Assembly (NCBI GenBank): GCA_020080175.1
Contig: JAGHQL010000137.1
Location: 1 to 64,000 of the forward strand
From: Glutinoglossum americanum
Lineage: Eukaryota > Ascomycota > Geoglossomycetes > Geoglossales > Geoglossaceae
DNA: 64,000 nucleotides
Reading direction: 5' to 3'
Numbering within the stretch: the stretch's first letter is position 1; every line of letters begins with the position of its first letter. The notes beneath the pieces are model-generated. The model was not told where the DNA came from and ran no database searches. It was given only the letters and a program-made list of their open reading frames with translations. Made by a program: the position numbers and the translations under genes. Below, piece after piece: positions 34,646 to 44,227 of the stretch.

Positions 34646-37600
34646 ATGGATAACGGTACTGAATTCAACGTGTATCTACTAGAGAACTCTGAGCTTATTT
34701 TAAGCGTAGTAGCCGGCGAAGATAAAGACCTTCAAACAGAGCTATACATGCATTATGCTGTGTTAAAAATCAAGCTCTTCCAACGCTGGGGACGAACAGA
34801 AGATCTCGAAGAGGCGATTGAGAAAGGGAAGCATGCTGTGGCAGAGACCCAAGAAGAGAATGAGGCATATGCAGAGAGGCTGAACAACTTGGGGGTTATG
34901 CTCGAAAGTCGATATGAATGTACAGGGAAGGTTGAGGACCTCGAAGAGACCATTCAAATGGCACGGCAGGCAGTCGATGTCACGCCTGAAGATCATCCAT
35001 ATCTCGCAGCCTGGCTAAGCAACCTGGGAAACAAACTCGAAAGCCGATACGAACGCACAGGGAAAATGGAGGACCTTGAAGAGGCTATTCAAATGGCGCA
35101 GCAGGCAGTCGACATCACGCCTGAAGACCATCCAGATCTCGCAGCCTGGCTAAACAATCTGGGAAACAAACTCGGCTACCGATATGAACGCACAGGGAAT
35201 ATGGAGGACCTCAAAGAGGCTATTGGAATGGCACAGCAGGTAGTCGACGTCACTCCTGAAGACCATCCAGATCTCGCAGCCTGGCTAAACAACCTGGGAC
35301 ACAAACTCGAAAGCCGATATAAACGTATAGGGAAGATGGAGGACCTTGAAGAGGCCATTGGAATGATGCGGCAGGCAGTCGACATCACACCTGAAGACCA
35401 TCCAGATCTCGCAGCCTGGCTAAACAACCTAGGAAACAAACTCGAAAGCCGTTATGAACGCACAGGGAAGATGGAGGACCTCGAAGAGGCTATTCAAATG
35501 GCACGGCAGGCAGTCGACATCACGCCTGAAGGCCATCTAGATCTTGCAGGGAGGCTAAACAACCTGGGAGGCAGACTCAGTTGCCGATATAAATGCACAG
35601 GGAAGATGGAGGACCTTGAAGAGGCCATTCGAATGACGCGGCAGGCAGTTGACATCACGCCTGAAGGCCATCCAGATCTTGCTGGGAGGCTAAATAACCT
35701 GGGAAACGAACTCGAAAGTCATTATAAACGCACAGGGAGGGTAGAGGACCTTGAAGAGGCCATTCGAATGACGCGGCAGGCAGTCGACATCACGCCTGAA
35801 GGCCATCTAGATCTTGCAGGGAGGCTAAACAACCTGGGAGGCAGACTCAGTTGCCGATATAAATGCACAGGGAAGATGGAGGACCTTGAAGAGGCCATTC
35901 GAATGACGCGGCAGGCAGTTGACATCACGCCTGAAGGCCATCCAGATCTTGCTGGGAGGCTAAATAACCTGGGAAACGAACTCGAAAGTCATTATAAACG
36001 CACAGGGAGGGTAGAGGACCTTGAAGAGGCTATTCAAATGGCGCAGCAGGCAGTCGACATCACGCCTGAAGACCATCCAGATCTCATAGTCTGGCTAAAC
36101 AACCTAGGAAGCAAACTCAGTCACCGATATGAACGCACAGGGAAGATAGAGGACCTCGAAGAGGCTATTGGAATGGCACGGCAGGTAGTCAACGTCACGC
36201 CTGAAGACCATCCAGATCTCGCAGCCTGGTTAAACAACCTGGGAACCGAACTCGAAAGCCGATATAAACGTATAGGGAAGGTAGAGGACCTCGAAGAGGC
36301 TATTCAAATGGCGCGACAGGCAGTCGACATCACGCCTGAAGACCATCCAGATCTCGCAGCTTGGCTAAACAATCTGGGAAATAAACTTGGCTACCGATAT
36401 GAACGCACAGGGAACACGGAGGACCTCGAAGAGGCCATTGGAATGACGAGGCAGGCAGTCAATGTCACGCCTGAAGACCATCCTGATCTTGCAGCCTGGC
36501 TAAACAACCTGGGAAACGAACTAGGTCGCCAATATAAACGTACAGAGAAGATGGAAGACCTCGAAGAGGCTATTCAAATGGCGCGACAGGCAGTCGACAT
36601 CACGCCTGAAGACCATCCAGATCTCGCAGCTTGGCTAAACAATCTGGGAAATAAACTTGGCTACCGATATGAAGGCACAGGAAAGATGGAGGACCTTGAA
36701 GAGGCCATTGGAATAGCGCAGCAGGCAGTTGACATCACACCTGAAGACCATCCAGATCTCGCAGGGAGGCTAAACAACCTGGGAAACAAACTCGAAAGCC
36801 GATATGAACGCACAGGGAAGATGGAGGACCTTGAAGAGGCCATTCAAATGGCACGGCAGGCAGTCGACGTCACTCCTGAAGACCATCCAGATCTCGCAGG
36901 GAGGCTAAGCAATCTGGGAAGCGAACTCGGTTGCCGATATGAACGTACAGGGAAGATGGGAGACCTCGAAGAGGCCATTCGAGTAGTGCGGCAGGCAGTG
37001 GACGTCACGCCTGAAGACCATCCATATCTCGCAGCCTGGCTAAGAAACCTGGGAAACAAACTCGAAAGCCGATATAAACGCACAGGGAATATGGAGGACC
37101 TCGAAGAGGCCATTGGAATAGCGCAGCAGGCAGTCGACGTCACACCTGAAGACCATCCAGATCTTGCAGGGAGGCTGGACAATCTGGGAAACAAACTCGG
37201 CTACCGATATGAACGTACAGGGAAAATAGAGGACCTTGAAGAGGCTATTCGAATGGCACGGCAGGCAGTCGACATCACGCCTGAAGGCCATCTAGATCTT
37301 GCAGGGAGGCTAAACAACCTGGGAGGCAAACTCGGCTACCGATATAAACGGACAGGGAAGATGGAGGACCTTGAAGAGGCCATTGGAATGATGCGGCAGG
37401 CAGTTGACATCACGCCTGAAGACCATCCAGATCTCGCAGACTGGCTAAACAACCTGGGGACCGAACTGGAAAGCCGATATGAACGTACAGGGAAGATAGA
37501 GGACCTCGAAGAGGCCATTGGAATGATGTGGCAGGCAGTTGATGTCACTCCTGAAGACCATCCAAATCTCATAGTCTGGCTAAACAATCTAGGAAACAAA

Positions 37601-39721
37601 CTCGAAAGCCGATATGAACGCACGGGGAGGATGGAGGACCTTGAAGAGGCCATTGGAATGGTGCGGCAGGCAGTTGACATCACACCTGAAGACCATCCAG
37701 ATCTCGCAGCCTGGCTAAACAACCTGGGAAACAAACTCGAAAGCCGTTATGAACGCACAGGGAAGATGGAAGACCTCGAAGAGGCCATTCAAATGGCACA
37801 GCAGGCAGTCGATGTCACGCCTGAAGACCATCTAGATCTCGCAGGGAGGCTAAATAATCTGGGAATCAAACTTGAAAGCCAATATGAATGCACAGGAAAG
37901 ATAGAGGACCTCGAAAAGGCTATTCAAATGGCGCAGCAGGCAGTCGACATCACGCCTGAAGACCATGCAGATCTCACAACCTTTCTAAACAACCTGGGAA
38001 GCAAACTCAGTCACCAATATGAACACACAGGGAAGGTGGAGGACCTCGAAAATGCCATTCAGGTAACTCAGCAGGCCTGGAAATGCAAAAATGCCACTCC
38101 CTTTATTCGTATAATCGCTTCCACCTTCGCGCTCCAGCTGCTTCAAAGTCGAGGGGACTTTGAAAGTGCGTACAATCTCTCAGTGGAGACTATAAACCTG
38201 CTGCCTTACATTCACAATAGATCTCTAGACCGTCAGGACCAACAGTATGTTGTCTCACACTTTTCTGGATTAGCTACCACTGCCTGCTCTCTCGCTCTTC
38301 AAACTGGACAGGGACCCGAAGCTGCCTTAGATGTTTTAGAGCAGGGACGTGGAGTTATCCTTAGTCTTCTTATGGACGATCGAAGCGATACCTCCAAACT
38401 AAAAGCCGTCTATCCCGAGCTATGTACACAATACGAAAGTCTTCGTTCGGAAGTGAATAAGCCTGCTAAAAATATTACAAACAATCATACATGCAGGACC
38501 GCTTTAATGAGCCGAGGAGAATCAATCACAAAGCTTGAGATGTGTGTACGAGATATCCAGCAGCTTCCTGGGTTTGGACAATTTCACAAAAGCCTCACTA
38601 CCAAGCAGATGCAAAGCTGTTCTGCAGGAGGTAGCATCATCGTTGTAAATGTTACCAGCCTCAGGAGTGATGCCATAATTATTACTGCCGATGCGTTCAA
38701 GGTCCTCCCGCTTCCCGGTTTAAGTGCACGCCAAGCTAAGGACTGGATTAATCAGGACCTTACCGCGGCTTCGCTAAGTGGTCGTGGCCGCAAAAATAAA
38801 GCCTACCTTCAATTCTTATCGTGGCTGTGGTGCGGTTGTGTGAAGCCTGTGTTAGACGAGCTTCACTGCTATGAGCAGCATTCCGCAGAAGACCTACCAA
38901 GGGTTTGGTGGATCGGAACTGGTCTTACTAGTTCCTTCCCTTTCCATTCTGCTGGAGATATATCTGTTGGGCCAACGGAAAATGCATGTTACCGGGTCAT
39001 TTCGTCCTATACACCAACAATTAAAACCCTTCAATATGCCCAAAAGCGTGCCAGGACCACTACCTCATCTTGCTGCGACCCTTGGAGAGCAACTATTATA
39101 ACCATGCCCAAAACCCCTAATGCAAGTGATCTTCCAGAGACGAGGGCGGAGAGATCTGAGGTTATAGCGGCTATGGGACCTTCTGTTTCCATACAGACTC
39201 TAGAGTACCCAGATGTCGCAAGCGCTATGGTTCAGCTCCAGAAGTGCAATGTCGCCCACTTCGCCTGCCACGGAGTATCAGATCTAGTCGACCCTTCCAG
39301 GAGTGGCCTGATACTGCAGACGGCTAGGGCATCTACTCAAGAGCTAAGGCAGGACATACTAAGCGTTCACGAGGTATCTCAAGCCCACCTCTCGAGGGCG
39401 GAGATTGCATACCTCTCGGCCTGCTCGACCGCACAGAACCAGGCGATAGGGCTTTCAGACGAAGTGCTCCACGTTGTTAGTGGGTTCCAGGTCGCTGGAT
39501 TTAGGCATGTAGTCGGGTGTCTGTGGCCGTCTGACGACAAGGTATGTGTTGATGTTGCGAAGTCGTTCTACTTCGAGCTTGGCCGAGGTGGAGCTGCGAG
39601 GTACAACGACGATAGGGCTATTGCATTAGCATTACACAAGGCCATCGTGAAGATTCGGGAGAGCAATGAGTACCAGAAGCAGCCGCTGCTCTGGGCACAG
39701 TATGTGCACTTCGGGGCATGA
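34646..39721 (+). CDS. TPR-CHAT protein with 25 tandem 45-residue repeats
   Basis: One uninterrupted 1691-codon exon from ATG 34,646. After ~45 residues come 25 TPR-like repeats, each 45 residues (135 bp), built on 'MEDLEEAIQMARQAVDITPE', then 'DHPDLAAWLNNLG' and 'KLESRYERTGK'. A helical linker (~38,080-38,900) leads into a C-terminal CHAT domain, a caspase-fold cysteine protease. The catalytic dyad is visible: 'HFACHG' (His1542) and 'LSACSTA' (Cys1593), with 'HVVGCLWPSDDK' and 'LLWAQYVHFGA' completing the domain. CHAT proteases are triggered by partners through the repeats in bacterial TPR-CHAT systems; fungal ones are largely uncharacterised. Repeat copies are unusually alike, a sign of recent expansion or homogenisation, as in fungal NLR recognition domains. 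It appears functional. Confidence 0.92.
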   Translation: MDNGTEFNVYLLENSELILSVVAGEDKDLQTELYMHYAVLKIKLFQRWGRTEDLEEAIEKGKHAVAETQEENEAYAERLNNLGVMLESRYECTGKVEDLEETIQMARQAVDVTPEDHPYLAAWLSNLGNKLESRYERTGKMEDLEEAIQMAQQAVDITPEDHPDLAAWLNNLGNKLGYRYERTGNMEDLKEAIGMAQQVVDVTPEDHPDLAAWLNNLGHKLESRYKRIGKMEDLEEAIGMMRQAVDITPEDHPDLAAWLNNLGNKLESRYERTGKMEDLEEAIQMARQAVDITPEGHLDLAGRLNNLGGRLSCRYKCTGKMEDLEEAIRMTRQAVDITPEGHPDLAGRLNNLGNELESHYKRTGRVEDLEEAIRMTRQAVDITPEGHLDLAGRLNNLGGRLSCRYKCTGKMEDLEEAIRMTRQAVDITPEGHPDLAGRLNNLGNELESHYKRTGRVEDLEEAIQMAQQAVDITPEDHPDLIVWLNNLGSKLSHRYERTGKIEDLEEAIGMARQVVNVTPEDHPDLAAWLNNLGTELESRYKRIGKVEDLEEAIQMARQAVDITPEDHPDLAAWLNNLGNKLGYRYERTGNTEDLEEAIGMTRQAVNVTPEDHPDLAAWLNNLGNELGRQYKRTEKMEDLEEAIQMARQAVDITPEDHPDLAAWLNNLGNKLGYRYEGTGKMEDLEEAIGIAQQAVDITPEDHPDLAGRLNNLGNKLESRYERTGKMEDLEEAIQMARQAVDVTPEDHPDLAGRLSNLGSELGCRYERTGKMGDLEEAIRVVRQAVDVTPEDHPYLAAWLRNLGNKLESRYKRTGNMEDLEEAIGIAQQAVDVTPEDHPDLAGRLDNLGNKLGYRYERTGKIEDLEEAIRMARQAVDITPEGHLDLAGRLNNLGGKLGYRYKRTGKMEDLEEAIGMMRQAVDITPEDHPDLADWLNNLGTELESRYERTGKIEDLEEAIGMMWQAVDVTPEDHPNLIVWLNNLGNKLESRYERTGRMEDLEEAIGMVRQAVDITPEDHPDLAAWLNNLGNKLESRYERTGKMEDLEEAIQMAQQAVDVTPEDHLDLAGRLNNLGIKLESQYECTGKIEDLEKAIQMAQQAVDITPEDHADLTTFLNNLGSKLSHQYEHTGKVEDLENAIQVTQQAWKCKNATPFIRIIASTFALQLLQSRGDFESAYNLSVETINLLPYIHNRSLDRQDQQYVVSHFSGLATTACSLALQTGQGPEAALDVLEQGRGVILSLLMDDRSDTSKLKAVYPELCTQYESLRSEVNKPAKNITNNHTCRTALMSRGESITKLEMCVRDIQQLPGFGQFHKSLTTKQMQSCSAGGSIIVVNVTSLRSDAIIITADAFKVLPLPGLSARQAKDWINQDLTAASLSGRGRKNKAYLQFLSWLWCGCVKPVLDELHCYEQHSAEDLPRVWWIGTGLTSSFPFHSAGDISVGPTENACYRVISSYTPTIKTLQYAQKRARTTTSSCCDPWRATIITMPKTPNASDLPETRAERSEVIAAMGPSVSIQTLEYPDVASAMVQLQKCNVAHFACHGVSDLVDPSRSGLILQTARASTQELRQDILSVHEVSQAHLSRAEIAYLSACSTAQNQAIGLSDEVLHVVSGFQVAGFRHVVGCLWPSDDKVCVDVAKSFYFELGRGGAARYNDDRAIALALHKAIVKIRESNEYQKQPLLWAQYVHFGA

Positions 39722-40280
39722 TCTAGTAAAGAGGTTGTTGGCGTCAAGGGCAGGCACTTAGGCACTTGACTTATGGACAGGAGGAGCTGCAAAGTCATAT
39801 ACTGATACCTGAGTATTTAATCTAAGGCATAATGGTGGCCTTAGGAGAGACGAAGCCGTGAGGTACTTAGTTAGATTGTAACATGTACTTTGGCCCATGT
39901 GACGCTATCGTCCTACCTAGACTCACTTGGAGCGTGCTTTGCCACCGCTAGCAGAGAGGGCGGCCGACCCGCACTGGCCACACCCTTGTGTGAGGGGCGT
40001 TTATTATTTTTTTTTTTAGCGTGGATAAAGAAAGAGTTTGGGTGTTGTAGACACTAGGTAGGTAGCATATGACATGGGTAGTGCGGGGAACCAAAACGGG
40101 GACCCATGTCTAACCAGGCATGTGATATCTTGGAATTACAAAGATCACTTTTATGGATATTCATCCTGAACAAGGGAAGAGTTAGTATATTTTTTTTGTT
40201 GAATTGAACTGTTCTGAATGTGCTTTGGCTCACTGCGATAAAAGAGTAGAAATATGTAAGCTCGACCAAATCGAATGCTA
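39722..40280. other. Intergenic with a repeat-end fragment
   Basis: 3' flank of the TPR-CHAT gene. Apart from the short fragment listed at 39,940-39,994 and a T run near 40,008, nothing is recognised. Confidence 0.45.
39940..39994 (-). repeat. Isolated end of the 0.6-kb repeat
   Basis: The reverse complement of these ~55 bases matches the inner end of copy A (CCTCACAAGGGTGTGGCCGG ... GCTAGCGGTGGCAA) with few differences. The rest of the repeat is missing. Similar fragments lie at 42,681-42,730 and at the inner edge of copy B. Confidence 0.8.
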
Positions 40281-40660
40281 TTACTCTATGGTGTCTAAAA
40301 CCTTCCTTGCCTGCTGAAGAATAGACTTCATGCGAGAATAAAGCTGCCGATCCTCCCTAAGCCATCGCTTCCCCTCTGGGAAGATTACTTTTCGCAGCTC
40401 CTTTATGCAGAGAATCAACGGTGTGTAGTACGTGGTGAAGTTCTCACCTACTTCCTTGTTAAACTTGTCCTCCTCATCCACAAAGCCTTTCTTGGTTTTT
40501 GCGAGATTTTTGGTGCTCCCGAAATTCCATGCTTGAAACTTTGACACGCGACGTTGGCCACCTGAATTAGGATTATGTGGTCTAAAAGCAGCGTCCTAAT
40601 TACACAGTGTTTAAGATCGCCTCTAGGTACCCGTCTCACCTTCCTTCCTCAACTCATCAT
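40281..40660 (-). CDS. Hypothetical protein (3' part), unknown
   Basis: The last exon (40,561-40,281) encodes a basic, helical sequence ending 'RMKSILQQARKVLDTIE'. An earlier exon with 'HRDDDELRKEG' is joined through a good intron (GTGAGAC..CTAATTCAG, 40,639-40,562). No upstream Met can be reached before a stop, so the 5' end is either further spliced or lost. Composition and splice sites favour a real gene or recent relic. No domain recognised. Its upstream end overlaps an inverted repeat that separates it from the divergent dioxygenase gene. Confidence 0.45.
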
Positions 40661-40754
40661 CATCTCGGTGGCTATGTAGAGAGGTCTCCTGCTACGTCTT
40701 TGGCCAAACTGTGTGCGAGGTATCCCGCAGTTTGGCATGAGATAATGATGAGTT
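40651..40754. repeat. ~104-bp interrupted palindrome
   Basis: Outer arms AACTCATCATCATCTC (40,651-40,666) and GAGATAATGATGAGTT (40,739-40,754) pair with one mismatch. Inner arms TGGCCAAACTG (40,701) and CAGTTTGGCA (40,728) also pair. It could be a small foldback element or a dyad-symmetric operator between two divergent genes. Confidence 0.75.
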
Positions 40755-40845
40755 GGATGTGTTGCTGACAGCTAACTCTAGATAAAAGTTATAACGCTCT
40801 CCTTCGACCTGGTTGCTCGACCAATTCTGCCATCGCTACCCCACG

Positions 40846-41853
40846 ATGCCTACACCCACTGCGACGCGCATTACCGAACGCTCTGCTGCCTCCTACCTCC
40901 CTCTTGAGTGGCGAGAGATACGTCGCTTCTCTCCGAGGCTCTTGCCAAAGATTCTCAACAGTATTTCAAGTGTCTCGATGTCCTTTTCGCTGTCAGATCT
41001 CATCGACGACCCAACCCTTCTACCTACCTTCATAAATCACGACCTAGCGACTGCATACAGAGAGATGGGACAGGCCATAGATGAGAGCATGATAATAAAG
41101 GATAAAGAAGGGCTTGGGCTTGTAGTGTTTTTTAAGAAGGGACTGCAGTGGCCGTGGGGACATGCTCGGGAGGTCAACAGGGTTGTGTCCGATGCGGTAA
41201 CTACTCTTGTGTCTCGATACAGTCCTCCTCCTCCTTCCAGGACAGACCTTCGGCATAAGGAATTTAACAGGGATGTTGAGTCGGACTGCGGAGTTTATCA
41301 TTTTGCTTTGTGGGTGGCAACTGGACAGGGTAATGCCGCAAATCCTAAGCATCCAACCCCTCATCAAGCTACCCTCTCTCGCGATATCCTGTCGGCTGCC
41401 TATAAGACCGATGCTGTCCTTCAGTTTTATCGCTCTTTAGCACCTATTATTCAGACTATTGGCATCCTCTTCGAAGGTCTCGATCCTGCAGGTTACTCAC
41501 GATATCGGGCTAACTGGAATTACCTTGTCGGCATAACACCACTCAAACTGTTGGAGGTGTCACAACGCCAATGCTTCTTGGGGATGGCAGTTCTTCATGG
41601 TACGAAGGTTGGAATACATAAAGATAAGGGAGATGTTAAAGATGGTTGGGTGGCTATGATCTGTTGTGGGGAATTTGAAGGTGGTGACTTATGTATTCCG
41701 GGACTAGGCTTGAAGCTTCAGCACAGGCCTGAAGATGTTGTTTTCCTCCGTTCAAGCCTTCTTGAGCATTTTGTTTCCGACTTTGACGGAAGCAGAACTT
41801 CTCTTGTGTTCTTCTCACATGAGAATCTTATTGATACTGGAGGAGGGGTTTAG
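40846..41853 (+). CDS. TET/JBP-like 2-oxoglutarate Fe(II) dioxygenase, short form
   Basis: Single exon, ATG 40,846, 335 residues. The C-terminal third has the double-stranded beta-helix signature of the fungal TET/JBP-type family: 'GIHKDKGD' (His258, Asp260), 'GEFEGGDLCIPGLGL', then 'RSSLLEHFVSDFDGSR' with distal His308 and Arg317, nine residues apart. These would bind Fe(II) and 2-oxoglutarate. Such enzymes oxidise methyl groups on pyrimidines in DNA in characterised members; the substrate here is unproven. The ~250-residue N-terminal part is specific to this family and has no domain I recognise. It lacks the extra exons found in the long copies at 50.0 and 63.2 kb. It appears intact. Confidence 0.75.
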   Translation: MPTPTATRITERSAASYLPLEWREIRRFSPRLLPKILNSISSVSMSFSLSDLIDDPTLLPTFINHDLATAYREMGQAIDESMIIKDKEGLGLVVFFKKGLQWPWGHAREVNRVVSDAVTTLVSRYSPPPPSRTDLRHKEFNRDVESDCGVYHFALWVATGQGNAANPKHPTPHQATLSRDILSAAYKTDAVLQFYRSLAPIIQTIGILFEGLDPAGYSRYRANWNYLVGITPLKLLEVSQRQCFLGMAVLHGTKVGIHKDKGDVKDGWVAMICCGEFEGGDLCIPGLGLKLQHRPEDVVFLRSSLLEHFVSDFDGSRTSLVFFSHENLIDTGGGV

Positions 41854-42680
41854 ATGAACTCGTTACTTTACATTACTACAGCCGCTACTACCGATACTAG
41901 CATCACCGAAGCTAGCTGCATTATTGTTTAAGGCTATTCCTGCAGGATTCGGGCTGCTTGCAGCAATGCATCGGTTGAAGCTATTTATCCGGGCTCGTGG
42001 CCACACGCAGCAGCGTGTGCCTGCTATGACTAGTCTGTACGCCCAAGAGCAGTTGAAGGTCTTGCCTAATGCCTCAGGCTAGCCTTGACATCGATCAAAG
42101 CTATTTGGCAGAGTTATGGCGATCACCTCGATGATCAGCCAAAGAACTTTACATCGAACGCTCGCTATAGTGAGAATTTGAGGTAGAGTTCAAGAGATTA
42201 CCCCACAAATGCTGTATAAGAGATCGCCTGGATGACCAAGGTGTTGCTACAGGAGCAAATCTATTCAAAATCTCATAGCAATGTACCCAAGAGTCTGAAC
42301 AGCATCCATTGCCGCTGTTGTGGTGACTGGGCGACTGAGTACTAGAGGCAAAGTGACAAGATATCGACGGATATATCGATTACGGCGATGACGCTCGCTG
42401 TTCCCAAAAGGCCATCTATGATGCGCAGCAGAAAAGATGGATTTGGTGGTAGATCTGCAGTAGCTCACTCGCGAACCCGCAGAGCTGCGAGGCCGTTCCT
42501 AGGGAGTGTTACAGTCTATCTTCAGTTCAACGGAGGCTGAAAGACAGGCACGGCTGAACGCCGCAGCATCACGTCAGAGTGGGGTCTACATAAGGTTACA
42601 GAATTACGTATCACCGAGACTTGCTTGGCTTTCCTAGTGCCGTCAAAGGGCAACACCAGCCTCGAGCTCTATGCAGCTTA

Positions 42681-42730
42681 CCCGCGCCAGTAGGGAGGAT
42701 GGCCGACCCGTACCGGCCACAGCCTTGCAA
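42681..42730 (-). repeat. Second isolated end of the 0.6-kb repeat
   Basis: The reverse complement resembles GTGTGGCCGGTGCGGGTGGG and the CCCTCC that follows at the inner end of copy A, with several differences. Same orientation as the fragment at 39.95 kb and as copy B. Confidence 0.65.
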
Positions 42731-42891
42731 AGATGAGTATTTCTTTTACTTCCTTGGTTGAGCACGGCATTAGGCAATAGACGAGCAGTTCTTATAGTTG
42801 GCTTCTGAATTGGACGAAGAGTAGTGAAGCAGGATGTATTTAGCTAGCGCATAGTAACGACCCATAGTCTCATGGTGCATGGCCATAATAG

Positions 42892-42893
<2 letters not shown>

Positions 42894-42932
<39 letters not shown>
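42894..42932. repeat. (AC)n microsatellite
   Basis: An uninterrupted run of about 19 AC dinucleotides. Confidence 0.97.
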
Positions 42933-42934
<2 letters not shown>

Positions 42935-43123
42935 GATGAGAATCCAGAGCCCTTCCAGCATTCCCTTAGTACCCTTTCATGCATCCTCCCTCCTTCTCTT
43001 CCGCACAGGCTCTAGCGCTTCAGATGATGGCGTGGGTTGCTCCAACGCAAGGATATTCTCCATACCTAATGAAGAGCTCATCACGCTAACCGTCCGTGCC
43101 AGTCCTGCCTTGGCTAAGTTCTT

Positions 43124-43560
43124 TCAAAATGCCGGAAGCAGCTCCTTGATCCCTTGCAATCGGTCACCCAAGGCATAGTCCTGCAGATTCCGCAGTATTG
43201 TCCGAATCTCTTTGTTATCCCTTTCTTTGTCGAGCATCCCAGACTCAGCCTGCTCCATGTGATAACTGACGTTCCCATCCTCATCTTGCTCCTGCCAATG
43301 TACCCACAGAATAATCGATAGCATATCTGTTGTAGCGGAGAAATGGCACGTTTCGACAAGGCTTGGTGCTTTGGCTGGTCTTGCCGTGGTGTAGAATTGA
43401 TGAAGGTAGTTGACTATTGTAGATCCGTCGCGGGCTCCCTGTAGGATAGCTTGGTGATGCGTTTGCCCTTTCGCAGGGCTCTTCCATTGAGCTGTGAGGA
43501 AAGGGAAATAAAGTTCCGTCGTCAACGCGAATCTGCACAATTCTACAGGATAGCAAAGTT
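43124..43560 (-). CDS. DUF7924-type (possible PD-(D/E)XK-like) protein, partial
   Basis: The minus strand encodes 'ALTTELYFPFLTAQWKSPAK', then 'AILQGARDGSTIVNYLHQFY', 'TCHFSATTDM' and 'ILWVHWQEQDEDG'. This resembles the conserved core of DUF7924 proteins, which carry a nuclease-like E...ExK core. Here the ExK position reads Q-W-K, so catalysis is doubtful. The frame lacks an ATG. An upstream segment near 43,650 ('FPVFDLQWQNLTAELKAC') fits the same family but is separated by a stop or an unusual intron. The family assignment is from memory of the motif order and is tentative. Probably a degraded or partial gene. Confidence 0.45.
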
Positions 43561-44227
43561 GTTTATTGTGGACCAGGTGGTAGAGGACACGCTTTCAATT
43601 CGGCTGTGAGATTCTGCCATTGAAGATCGAAGACAGGAAATAGGATGCGTATTTCTGAAACGAAGGCTCTTCTCCTATTCGACTCCTCCGGCTATGGTGC
43701 CATGCCGTTACCATGCCAGCGCACTGGGATAACAACGTGAAACGCCATATGAAAGCAGATGCGTAGTGAGTATATATTATCGTATCTATTTTACTGGAGG
43801 TCTAACTTGTAGTCTAGTTTCATATGGAATTATAACCAAATTCCGTGTTACCTTTTGGGTCCTCCCGTTACTAGATCTTTCTTCGAGTGAATCCGAACAG
43901 TGCACACAAACTTATTTCTGTTCTCTCTTGAAGGAGTACCCTGATGCGAGAACGTTGACAAACTTCAGAAGAGAGCCGTGACTACAGAAAGGTCAGACAC
44001 CACGTAGGCTGGATCAGTAATTTTCTCTAAAAGAAGTCATTGTCATGCATGAGGGCGCCAAAAGAGTCAATAACGCAGTCATAAAGCAATCATTCTCTGG
44101 CTTATGCAGACAGGAGATCCTAAAAACTACCGCATCGTGAAGTACTACACCATCAATAAGTCTTATTAAGTCTTCTACAAGTCATTCGCTTGCGTGAATT
44201 GGGATTATCCATCGTTGTATCTGTACC
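43561..44227. other. Intergenic, possible upstream remnants
   Basis: May contain the lost 5' part of the DUF7924-like gene near 43,570-43,690. Otherwise no supported gene. Confidence 0.4.

Larger units (their letters stand above)
41854..43123. other. Intergenic, no gene
   Basis: About 1.2 kb without a supported gene. It holds a 0.6-kb-repeat fragment and a CA microsatellite (listed separately). Confidence 0.45.

Noticed and set aside
35176-37734. Several Ser/Arg-rich minus-strand frames within the TPR gene
   Set aside because: Periodic shadows of the 135-bp repeat on the opposite strand.
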